A stretch of DNA of 5,619 nucleotides from Nitrosopumilaceae archaeon (GTDB lineage Archaea; Thermoproteota; Nitrososphaeria; Nitrososphaerales; Nitrosopumilaceae), in contig RKRU01000115.1 of assembly GCA_007571225.1 (NCBI GenBank), positions 1 through 5,619 on the forward strand, in the 5' to 3' direction. Of the stretch, positions 1 through 5,619 are shown one piece after another. Each line of letters opens with the position of its first letter. Position 1 is the stretch's first letter. The translations under genes were made by a program, and so were the position numbers. A model generated the notes under the pieces. It saw nothing but the letters and a program-made list of their open reading frames with translations, did not search any database and had not been told where the DNA came from.

Positions 1-2906
1 CCCTCCGGTACTCGCACCATAAACGTCGTCGTCTCTACTGCAAAGTTTGTCTCCACCGTAACCTCATAGGTGCCCGCGGCATCCTCCCCCTTTGGTATGA
101 CAAACTGGTGTGTAAACGAGGCGTCTGGATCTGGACTAATCCTAGTTATGGGGCCAGAATGTACGCCACATACAAAAGTACCGCAATCAATCTCATCCCC
201 GGTCGTCTTGGCAACACTCACTGCGTACTCACCGATGGATATGATCCTGCTAGGCCCGCCCGTTATGACTGCAGTCTCGCCCGGCCCATAGATCTCCCTA
301 TCGGATGCGACAAGCAACGACACGGGCTCGCCCGTGCCGTAGACATAGTGGTTGGCCACGCCAAACGAGGTTTTGACACTAGATGATCCGTATGTGGCAG
401 TTATTCTGTACGTCCCAGTATCAAACAGTGTAATGGGCAACTCAAACACGCTTTTAAATTCTCCTCCGCTGTTCGGATACACCCTAGACGAGAAGATCTC
501 CCGGTATGGTGGATCTTTGTCGCTTACCGTTATCACGACCATCTGTGGTACGTGGGACCCGCCTATGCTGCCATGCGCATCAAGGGCCACCCTGCCCAGC
601 ACCTCTAGATCGTCACCAGGTACATACAACGGTTTTGAGACGGTCACAAATAGCGGGGCGTCTGTAAAGGAGTCGTTGTCTGGATCTTCGGAGAGTTTAA
701 AGAATACTGTATCATGATCGTCAGAGCCGATCGACACATCCAGCCGATAGACTCCAAATATGGACTTTTCAAGACTGCGCAGTTCGTCTGCACGGGATGT
801 GTGTGCCACATCCGATTTGGGCGTCTCCCATGTCCACAAAAAGCGCTGGCCGCTTATGTCGGCGCCAGAGTTGATTACAACACCGTCTGGTCGGGTAAGT
901 GTAATTACTGCATGCTGTGCGCCGGCATTTGCAACATCGCCGGTCACTACAATTGTCTGGTTCAGGCCGTATACGGATCTGTCAGTACGTATGGATGTGC
1001 TGTCTATGACGCGTTGCCCTGCAACAGAAAAGTCCACGGATGCAATCTCCCCCCTATACTTTGCAGTGGCCGTGTAGGTACCTGCAGTGAAGACCTTGGC
1101 GTGTGTCGTTGTCTTTACTGCAAACCTGCCGGACTCGTCAGGCACGGCCGCAAGAGTGTACTTTATTGCACCCTCGTTGTCCACAAAGCCGCGCCGTATG
1201 TCGTCTTCCGTAGCGAAACTCTCAAGCGACCTGCCCGTCCCATCGGATATGATTATCGTGACCAGCCCGGCTCCCGGCACGTGGCTGACGCTGCCAGACT
1301 CGGCAATCTCCCCTATCACGCCGGAAATTATAACTTCGTCGTTCTGGCCGTATGTCTGCCTGTCTGTACGTATGATAAACGGAGCACTATCTGATGAAGC
1401 GGCGTCGTCACTGCCGCCAGCCACTACGCGCATTACCGCATGAAGATCCCCCGCATCCCCGGAGACTGTTATGCGGTAACTTCCTGTCCTTTCGGGGGCG
1501 TCTGGAATTACAAACTCATAACCAAATGAACCGTCGCTCATAACATTGGTAGTGCCTCGCACCACATAATCGTCACCGCCAGTCACGCCCACAGCAGAAT
1601 GATCAGTCTGCAGTATTGTTATGTCGACGGTACCGCCATCCATCATACCACTCATCTTGCCATCCACGACAACCGTATCGCCTAAGAGATATGCAGCCCT
1701 GTCCGTATCTAGGTATGCAGGTACGTCCTCTGCAACCTCAAATGTGGCGGTTCCCGTCATGCCCGCATATCTTGCGATTACCTCGTATGTGCCGTATACG
1801 GGATTGACGGGGCTTATCAGAAACGATGTCTCAAACACGCCATCGTTTGTGTCTGCAGCCAGATCCCCATGGCTTATGGTATTGCCATCTGGATCAGAGA
1901 CCGTATAGGACAGCGTCGCATATCTAGTCATCTCGGCAGCCACGATTGTAACTTTTGCATAGTCTCCCGGCACATAACCCGGTCTAGCAGTACTGACGAC
2001 TAGTGGCTGCTCAACTTGTACCTCCTCATATACACGAACATCCCCGACGCTAAAGGTCGTGCTAGCAGAGGCGTCTGCATATCTTGCCGTAACCTCGTAT
2101 ACGCCTCCCACGATGCCGTGGATCTTTTTGAGGTCGATTGATGAGGAGTACTGGAGGTTTGAGTCAGGGTACAGGGTAACGCTCCTCGCATAATCTGGAC
2201 CCACAATCTCAAGATGTACAGATTCGGTCACAAAGGACGGTTTTACTACAAACTTCTCCTCAGATACGCTGCCGCTTATCATTACAGTCTGGCCAAATAC
2301 ATAGGACTCTTGGTCCGTGTCGACTACAACTACAAGTCCCTCCACCTTGTCGTCCTGCAGGGCCTTGCCGTTTGAGACTCCGGGTGTCGGTAGTGCAAAC
2401 TTCCAGTCGGATCTTTGGTCCGTGTCGTATCCATCATAGATGCGCTGCCACGACTTGGAGTCGTCCTCCATGTCACGTATATCGGGGGTCTTGTCTATCA
2501 CCACGCCCGATGCATCGCGCAGTTCGACTGACTCGTTGATGTCGGTAAACCACAGGTTGTGATGGGTGTATGCCACAAGCTGGCCAGGCCTAATCATGGT
2601 TCCCTCGGGGACAACCATGGTCTTTTTCAGTACCGTAGTCGATGCTATCTCCCATCCTCCAATATCCACCGTATCACCAGTCGGATTGTACAGTTCGATC
2701 CATTCAGATACGTGGGTGACGTCACTACCGGGCGGGTTTGTGTCTATCTCGTTTATTACTATGTGTGGTGTATTCACTTGAGCCGTAGACATTGTCGCAG
2801 TTGTTGCAAGGAGTAAGAGTACCACTACCATTATTCCAGTCAATATTGTAAAAGCCGAGGGGATCGCCTTTAGTGCAAGCTTGGGCGGGTCTTGGGTGGC
2901 CGTCAT
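1..2906 (-). CDS. Large exported surface protein: lamin-tail domain plus Ig-like repeats (C-terminus beyond the window)
   Basis: An uninterrupted minus-strand frame of 968 complete codons starts at ATG 2904-2906 and is still open at the left edge, so the C-terminus is missing. Residues 1-13 are polar with two lysines. Residues 14-38 are hydrophobic (core IMVVVLLLLATTA), followed by STAQVN, which looks like a signal peptide or N-terminal anchor. Residues 47-176 resemble a lamin-tail domain: IVINEI, then SEWIELYNP, then VDIGGWEI and a closing TPGVSNG. From about residue 190 at least seven Ig-like units follow, each opening with a pattern such as 'TDR.xY..G..V.I.G' and ending with 'GTYEVTARY...TF.V'. 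The protein is acidic, and its only cysteines are C908 and C913 in the seventh unit. The role is inferred as a cell-envelope or adhesive structural protein; no enzymatic motif is visible. A TATA box 26 bases upstream fits leaderless expression from this ATG. The family call is firm at fold level, but the exact function is unknown. Confidence 0.92.
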   Translation of the reverse strand, partial: MTATQDPPKLALKAIPSAFTILTGIMVVVLLLLATTATMSTAQVNTPHIVINEIDTNPPGSDVTHVSEWIELYNPTGDTVDIGGWEIASTTVLKKTMVVPEGTMIRPGQLVAYTHHNLWFTDINESVELRDASGVVIDKTPDIRDMEDDSKSWQRIYDGYDTDQRSDWKFALPTPGVSNGKALQDDKVEGLVVVVDTDQESYVFGQTVMISGSVSEEKFVVKPSFVTESVHLEIVGPDYARSVTLYPDSNLQYSSSIDLKKIHGIVGGVYEVTARYADASASTTFSVGDVRVYEEVQVEQPLVVSTARPGYVPGDYAKVTIVAAEMTRYATLSYTVSDPDGNTISHGDLAADTNDGVFETSFLISPVNPVYGTYEVIARYAGMTGTATFEVAEDVPAYLDTDRAAYLLGDTVVVDGKMSGMMDGGTVDITILQTDHSAVGVTGGDDYVVRGTTNVMSDGSFGYEFVIPDAPERTGSYRITVSGDAGDLHAVMRVVAGGSDDAASSDSAPFIIRTDRQTYGQNDEVIISGVIGEIAESGSVSHVPGAGLVTIIISDGTGRSLESFATEDDIRRGFVDNEGAIKYTLAAVPDESGRFAVKTTTHAKVFTAGTYTATAKYRGEIASVDFSVAGQRVIDSTSIRTDRSVYGLNQTIVVTGDVANAGAQHAVITLTRPDGVVINSGADISGQRFLWTWETPKSDVAHTSRADELRSLEKSIFGVYRLDVSIGSDDHDTVFFKLSEDPDNDSFTDAPLFVTVSKPLYVPGDDLEVLGRVALDAHGSIGGSHVPQMVVITVSDKDPPYREIFSSRVYPNSGGEFKSVFELPITLFDTGTYRITATYGSSSVKTSFGVANHYVYGTGEPVSLLVASDREIYGPGETAVITGGPSRIISIGEYAVSVAKTTGDEIDCGTFVCGVHSGPITRISPDPDASFTHQFVIPKGEDAAGTYEVTVETNFAVETTTFMVRVPE
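12..2339 (-). repeat. Array of at least seven degenerate Ig-like protein repeats
   Basis: By reading the translation, units run at roughly residues 190-288, 301-393, 396-495, 509-629, 636-738, 751-850 and 862-966 of the surface protein. Opening motifs include VDTDQESYVFGQTVMISG, LDTDRAAYLLGDTVVVDG, IRTDRQTYGQNDEVIISG, IRTDRSVYGLNQTIVVTG and VASDREIYGPGETAVITG. Closing motifs include GVYEVTARYADAS, GTYEVIARYAG, GTYTATAKYRG, GTYRITATYG and GTYEVTVET. Unit lengths vary from about 93 to 121 residues, and the DNA copies have diverged, so there is no near-identical nucleotide repeat. The pattern suggests old tandem duplication of one beta-sandwich domain. More units may lie beyond the left edge. 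Confidence 0.75.
2379..2768 (-). other. Lamin-tail-like (LTD) domain within the surface protein
   Basis: This segment encodes residues 47-176. What is seen is the typical order of an LTD: a first strand with INEI, a second with EWIELYNP after a short insertion (TNPPGSDVTHVS), then VDIGGWEI. A proline/glycine turn with REGT-like spacing (PEGTMIRPGQ), a VELRD strand and a final W-Q-R plus TPG(V)SNG close the fold. LTDs are known in secreted bacterial and archaeal proteins, often at the ends of multidomain exported chains, and are thought to mediate binding or anchoring. The ligand here is unknown. Confidence 0.8.
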
Positions 2907-2930
2907 ACTGTATTATGCTTGCAGTATTGC

Positions 2931-2939
2931 CTTTTATAG
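2931..2939 (-). promoter_or_regulatory. TATA box of the surface-protein gene (likely leaderless transcript)
   Basis: On the minus strand this reads CTATAAAAG, close to the archaeal TATA consensus. Its 3' end is about 26 bases from the A of the ATG at 2906, so transcription is expected to begin at or within a few bases of the start codon. No Shine-Dalgarno sequence precedes the ATG, which agrees with a leaderless mRNA. A second box, CTATAAAAT, lies 41 bases further upstream (2972-2980) and could be an alternative promoter with a leader of about 40 bases. Confidence 0.65.
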
Positions 2940-3057
2940 TTAGTATCTACAAATGTTGAGTATCTCATCAAATTTTATAGACTTTTTCCGGCCCGACTGT
3001 AAATCCGTCGTAACTGTTTACGTCCAGCATAGGTTCTGTCCAAAATACGAGGGATAG

Positions 3058-3075
3058 CGGGTCTCATGATACCCG
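3058..3075. repeat. 18-bp near-perfect palindrome
   Basis: The sequence CGGGTCTCATGATACCCG equals its own reverse complement except for one pair (C3063 opposite T3070). It could be a dimer operator or a hairpin with a 5-bp GC-rich stem. There is no T-run on either side to make it a convincing terminator. Its distance from both flanking start codons (over 150 bases from the surface-gene ATG and over 400 from the operon) argues against simple promoter-proximal repression of either. Function unknown. Confidence 0.4.
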
Positions 3076-3220
3076 TCTAGTGGGAACCCATTTAGTCATG
3101 TTTAATCAATTTACTATTGAGTTGATGATTTGAACTGTTTCTACTATTGTGATACCAGATGCAGGCGCGCAAACCGAAACCTCTTAGATACCACTAATAA
3201 TATAATCAGTATATGGTACC

Positions 3221-3236
3221 CAAAAGTCTCCTTTTG
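3221..3236. repeat. Perfect 6-bp inverted repeat with 4-base loop
   Basis: CAAAAG, loop TCTC, CTTTTG. It lies about 38 bases before the possible small gene at 3274 and just after a TATA-like stretch (AATATAA, about 3199-3205). It could therefore be a 5' leader hairpin or an operator for that gene. A short hairpin of this size can arise by chance, so the call is weak. Confidence 0.3.
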
Positions 3237-3273
3237 TGGAGTAAATTTGCGGAGAATGGTGGTATGATGTTAC

Positions 3274-3444
3274 ATGGTAAAGGTGGAAATAAAGAGCAGG
3301 GCACAGATGGCAGAGAGTATAAGGAGACTAGACGTTAATACGTTCACCATAATATCACAAGAAACCGGCCAAAGTACTGATCCCATGCACAAGTCTGACA
3401 AATTGTTTGTGTTGAACCCAAGTCGTTACTTTCGAAGCATTTGA
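3274..3444 (+). CDS. Possible small hypothetical protein, 56 residues
   Basis: An ATG-initiated frame ending at TGA 3442-3444 encodes a mildly basic protein (9 Lys/Arg against 6 Asp/Glu) that begins MVKVEIKSRAQMAESIRRLD and ends NPSRYFRSI. Its N-terminal half could form an amphipathic helix. No family is recognised and no cysteine or membrane segment is present. In-frame stop TGA 3265-3267 lies just upstream, so ATG 3274 is the only sensible start. GGTGG (3258-3262) is a weak ribosome-binding candidate and AATATAA near 3199-3205 a weak TATA candidate. It ends 53 bases before the toxin-antitoxin operon on the same strand, so it might be part of that locus. A 57-codon frame in this base composition can arise by chance. 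The protein-like composition favours it somewhat, but it remains uncertain. Confidence 0.35.
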   Translation: MVKVEIKSRAQMAESIRRLDVNTFTIISQETGQSTDPMHKSDKLFVLNPSRYFRSI

Positions 3445-3452
3445 GCAAGACC

Positions 3453-3459
3453 AATATAT
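3453..3459 (+). promoter_or_regulatory. Candidate TATA box of the toxin-antitoxin operon
   Basis: AATATAT lies about 39 bases before the TTG start at 3498. An archaeal TATA box at this place would put the transcription start near 3480-3485, giving a leader of about 15 bases. That would leave the GGAGG motif at or next to the very 5' end of the mRNA. The box is a weak match, so a promoter further upstream is possible. Confidence 0.4.
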
Positions 3460-3481
3460 CCCTCCGACATTAGACTACAGG

Positions 3482-3486
3482 GGAGG
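3482..3486 (+). promoter_or_regulatory. Shine-Dalgarno motif supporting the TTG start at 3498
   Basis: GGAGG ends 11 bases before the TTG, a slightly long but workable spacing. It supports TTG 3498, the first possible start after the in-frame TAG at 3471-3473. A CCTCC at 3461-3465 could pair with it if included in the transcript, which would mask the site. Confidence 0.5.
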
Positions 3487-3493
3487 CAGTCTG

Positions 3494-3507
3494 GTATTTG
3501 GGAATAC
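3494..3507. promoter_or_regulatory. Small inverted repeat across the antitoxin start codon (possible operator)
   Basis: GTATT, spacer TGGG, AATAC overlaps the TTG start at 3498. Antitoxins commonly repress their own promoters by binding palindromes near the start, so this is a candidate operator. Five-base arms are short and could be chance. Confidence 0.25.
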
Positions 3508-4082
3508 AGGAGAAAATACTGAAGGATGTGGATGTGTTACACCAGTCTCTGATACTGTTGGCAGATGTCGATGACGAGCCAATCAATGGCAGGGTGAAGC
3601 TTCAAAAAATCATGTACCTGCTTGCAGACAAGGTTGAAGAGATAAAGGCGCAGAGCAGATACAATGCCGACAACTACGGCCCATACAGCGAAGTGATAGA
3701 CGAGGAGGCGCGATATCTGGAACGTGTGGGCGTACTGGCCAGCAACTCGGGCAAAATTGTTCTTACCGTGCAAGGAAAGGAAATTGCTAGGGAATTGGTC
3801 AAACAAGAGGATGAGGAAACTCTCAGAGCGCTATCGGAATACAAAAGATTCTTGAATGATCTGCCCAGTAACGAACTGCTTGCATACATATACACTGCAT
3901 ATCCAGACATGGTTGACGAATCCGTGGAATATCGGAGACTGAAACCAAATATAGAAGCGCACATTCTTTCACTAGTTAGAAAACAAAAAATTAGCTCTCA
4001 GAGGGCGGCTGAACTGCTGGACAGGTCACAGGATTATATAATCAAAAAAATGAGAAACAGCCGGATAGCTGTGTTAGGATAA
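3498..4082 (+). CDS. Predicted antitoxin/regulator: YwgA/Panacea-like domain with a UPF0175-like HTH tail
   Basis: A 194-residue soluble protein with a TTG start. Residues 30-45 (NGRVKLQKIMYLLADK) and 55-80 (with NYGPYS, then ARYLERVGVL) follow the 'KLQK..YL ... YGP.S ... L...G(L/V)' pattern of the YwgA/DUF4065 (Panacea, SocA-like) group, several of which neutralise toxins. Residues 86-100 look like a beta-strand and helix closing that domain. Residues 104-155 are a charged, mostly helical linker. Residues 157-192 (containing KISSQRAAELLDRS and IIKKMRNSRI) match the helix-turn-helix of UPF0175 antitoxins. The stop is followed after only 3 bases by the start of a PIN nuclease gene, so the two are one operon. 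The inferred role is binding and inhibiting the PIN toxin and repressing its own promoter. The next in-frame ATG (residue 39) would destroy the KLQK motif, so the TTG is preferred; GTG codons at residues 11 and 13 are alternatives. The toxin-antitoxin assignment is strong from context, but the domain names rest on motif recognition only. Confidence 0.88.
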   Translation: MGIQEKILKDVDVLHQSLILLADVDDEPINGRVKLQKIMYLLADKVEEIKAQSRYNADNYGPYSEVIDEEARYLERVGVLASNSGKIVLTVQGKEIARELVKQEDEETLRALSEYKRFLNDLPSNELLAYIYTAYPDMVDESVEYRRLKPNIEAHILSLVRKQKISSQRAAELLDRSQDYIIKKMRNSRIAVLG

Positions 4083-4085
4083 ACC

Positions 4086-4580
4086 TTGAAGATATTGGAC
4101 GCGACAACCATAATCGCAATATTTAACGAAATTGACTATCTGGAACTAATCGACAAGATAAGACGGCTGGGACATGATCTGGCAGTTCTGTCACACGTTA
4201 TGGAAAGCGAACTGTTGGACGGGACCACCTTGCGCGGGATCAAAAAATATGTAGACGACAAGAAGATCCATGTCATAAAAAACAATACGATTGACGAAAT
4301 CAAGGAATTCAGGAAGGATTTTCCGGGCCTGGGTCTGGGAGAGTGTGACTCCATGCTGTCATATCAAAAACTGAAAGAGTCTGAAAACAGCGTATACTGC
4401 ATCTTAGATGATGCGAAGGCAAGGCACAAGGCCGGGGAACTGCGCATCAAGTTCACCGGATTGATCGGCCTGTTGGGAATGATGAGGGACAAGAGCATAC
4501 TGACAAATGGTGAAGTAAGGGTGATTGTAGAACGATTACGGGATTCCGACTTCAGGCTTCCAGAGGGCGTTGTTATATAG
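4086..4580 (+). CDS. PIN-domain ribonuclease toxin of the DUF3368 type
   Basis: A 164-residue protein, close to the usual length of its family, with the PIN order of features. KILDATTII opens the first strand with acidic D5. VMESELLDG carries E40 and E42 after the second strand. GLGLGECDSM (E86, D88) matches the 'LG.GE..A' motif. CILDDAKAR (D108, D109, R113) matches the 'LDD..AR' motif. 'KFTGLIGLLGMMRDKSIL' and the ending FRLPEGVVI match the C-terminal part typical of DUF3368 proteins. The acidic cluster appears complete, so metal-dependent RNA cleavage is plausible; the target (tRNA, rRNA or mRNA) cannot be told. The TTG start lies 3 bases after the antitoxin stop, without a clear ribosome-binding site, which suggests translational coupling. 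A second TTG at codon 4 would also keep D5. The next ATG, at residue 39, would remove D5 and is rejected. The neighbouring protein with a UPF0175-like tail is the expected partner type. Confidence 0.9.
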   Translation: MKILDATTIIAIFNEIDYLELIDKIRRLGHDLAVLSHVMESELLDGTTLRGIKKYVDDKKIHVIKNNTIDEIKEFRKDFPGLGLGECDSMLSYQKLKESENSVYCILDDAKARHKAGELRIKFTGLIGLLGMMRDKSILTNGEVRVIVERLRDSDFRLPEGVVI

Positions 4581-4730
4581 TTCGGGCAGGATAATGAGTT
4601 GTGGAGGAAGCCAGCATAAGATCCACATAGAATGAAGAACTACAATCGCTCTTATGTTGAATTTTGTGGGGGGGTAAACGCCATGCAGACAACCAAAACA
4701 GATCAATAAGGGTAGATCCCACGTACCCCC

Positions 4731-5619
4731 ATGGACACTAAAAAATTGGAGCAACTCACAGCAGTTGGAAAAAGCCAAGATGGAAAGACCAAACTGTCCC
4801 CAATACTGATTCTGTTCAACATCTTTTCTGATGTGCAATTTGTCAACGAACTGTTTGTAGCCGTACGCTGGTTTGACGTAGTAAAGGCAGAAGATATTCG
4901 TTCAAGATAGAATAAATCAGTGCCTACAATGTGAATTAGAGTACGGATATTTTCTTCTTTTACTACGGCACCCATTATCCCCACTGTAAGGGAAAAAGTA
5001 ATTGGACACGGTTCGTATGGAGAGTATCTACACCGTTACAAATGCAAGGAATGTAAGCGTACATTCAATGACAAGACTGACACTTTGTTGCACTATAGGC
5101 ACATCAAGATTGGAGATCAGATGATGTGGGGGCCTGGGCGCTCGCGTGCGCGTCACCCAATGGCATCTCAATTAATTCCATCTCATCATAGCTGGGATGC
5201 GCATACAAGCACACATACATGATGATACGTCCCATTATAGAAAAGATATGCAAGCTTCCAGAAGGCATGCTGCCTAGAACAGTCGAAATAGACGAAGGCT
5301 ATGTCCCGGCCGCCTCAAAGAAGTGCCCTTGGAGACCACCAAAGAAGAACGCACCTATGCAAGCCGCCGAAAGATGAAACGCAGGCCCTGCCGCGGTAAA
5401 TTTGAAAAAGACACTCCAATGGTCATGATATATCATGAAAGAAAGGACGCAGGCAAGCCTGATCGGACGCTGTTTGAGGTGGTGCCACGGGATGATAAAA
5501 ATATTGCCGACCGTGTACAAGAAAAGCTCGAAGAGGGATCCACCGTCTACACCGATGAATTTCGGGCATACTCAACGCCAGAAGAGAGAGGACTTGACCA
5601 CCACACCGTAAACCACAGC
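4731..5619 (+). pseudogene. Degenerate IS1595-type transposase, frame broken several times, running off the right edge
   Basis: Pieces of one transposase are spread over all three plus frames. ATG 4731 opens a 59-residue piece (stop TAG 4908-4910) with FSDVQFVNELFVAVRW, resembling the N-terminus. A short piece with CLQC (4921-4932) follows in another frame. YPHCKGK (4976-4996) then leads, after a shift, into a zinc-ribbon piece with KCKECKRTFND. After a further shift near the G-run 5128-5132 comes PNGISINSISS, an in-frame TAG (5189-5191), then AYKHTYMMIRPIIEKI and VEIDEGYV (first catalytic Asp at 5291-5293). After another shift near 5342, KRRPCRGKFEKDTPMVMIY leads to STVYTDEFRAY (second catalytic Asp at 5554-5556) and HHTVNHS at the edge. 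The last catalytic residue lies beyond the window. The first zinc ligand is lost (TAT in place of Cys). The ATG at 4731 is preceded by about 150 bases after the PIN gene with no clear terminal inverted repeat. The family is recognised from motif order; this copy cannot make a functional enzyme. Confidence 0.87.

Larger units (their letters stand above)
2907..3497. other. Divergent intergenic region between the surface protein and the toxin-antitoxin operon
   Basis: This 591-base stretch is visibly richer in A and T than the flanking coding sequence. It holds the surface-gene TATA boxes (2931-2939, 2972-2980), a near-palindrome (3058-3075), a perfect short hairpin (3221-3236), a possible 56-codon gene (3274-3444) and the promoter region of the plus-strand operon (3453-3486). 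Between 2981 and 3220 no convincing gene was found on either strand. Confidence 0.7.

Noticed and set aside
714..1394. A 226-codon open frame on the plus strand, rich in cysteine
   Set aside because: It lies wholly opposite the long surface-protein frame, which shows coherent repeats and domains. The cysteine-rich composition is that of an antisense shadow, and no family motif is seen. The other plus-strand frames within 1-2900 were rejected for the same reason.
1..2906. CRISPR-like or near-identical DNA repeats in the surface-protein gene
   Set aside because: The recurring blocks are diverged protein repeats about 90-120 codons long, without constant short repeats and spacers.
3040..3095. 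tRNA-Met-like anticodon arm (GGGT CTCATGA TACCC)
   Set aside because: The stem gives a mismatched or 8-base loop, and there is no T-arm with GTTCRANNC nor a matching acceptor stem, so a tRNA gene is not supported. A tRNA fragment cannot be excluded.
3537..3964. Minus-strand open frames opposite the antitoxin gene
   Set aside because: They are antisense to a gene with clear domain motifs and show no motif or start signal of their own.
4710..4728. GGGTA / TACCC inverted repeat just before the transposase ATG, considered as an IS end
   Set aside because: A 5-bp repeat with a 9-base spacer is too short, and the other end of the element is outside the window, so no terminal repeat or target duplication can be shown.
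4536..4984. Minus-strand open frames over the end of the PIN gene and the start of the transposase remnant
   Set aside because: They overlap recognisable plus-strand coding pieces, and their translations are unlike any known protein, so they look like chance frames.
5299..5520. Minus-strand 73-codon frame
   Set aside because: It is opposite the best conserved part of the transposase (DEGYV to the region before TDEFRAY).

Overview
The window most likely comes from an archaeon, probably of the Nitrososphaerota (Thaumarchaeota). This is inferred from the style of the large surface protein (lamin-tail domain followed by Ig-like repeats with a 'TDR..Y..G..V.I.G' signature), from an archaeal TATA box placed for a leaderless transcript, and from TTG start codons on two genes. 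No rRNA or other marker gene is present, so the placement is moderate and species cannot be named.

Layout. Positions 1-2906 (minus strand) hold the first 968 codons of a very large exported or surface-anchored protein that runs off the left edge. It has an N-terminal signal or anchor segment, a lamin-tail-like domain and at least seven Ig-like repeats. Positions 2907-3497 form a divergent, AT-richer intergenic region. It carries the promoter of the surface protein, two inverted repeats, a possible 56-residue gene (3274-3444, plus strand) and the promoter region of the next operon. Positions 3498-4580 (plus strand) hold a tight two-gene operon that reads as a toxin-antitoxin module. The first protein has a YwgA/Panacea-like N-terminal domain and a UPF0175-like helix-turn-helix tail. 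The second is a PIN-domain ribonuclease of the DUF3368 type. From about 4731 to the right edge lies a decayed IS1595-type transposase, with its reading frame broken several times.

How the parts relate. The toxin-antitoxin operon sits between a large variable-type surface gene and the remains of a transposon, a typical accessory-island setting. The predicted antitoxin is the most interesting object: it appears to join two domains normally found in separate antitoxin families, and the UPF0175-like tail is the one expected next to a DUF3368 PIN protein. Nothing in the window resembles rRNA, a convincing tRNA or a CRISPR array.
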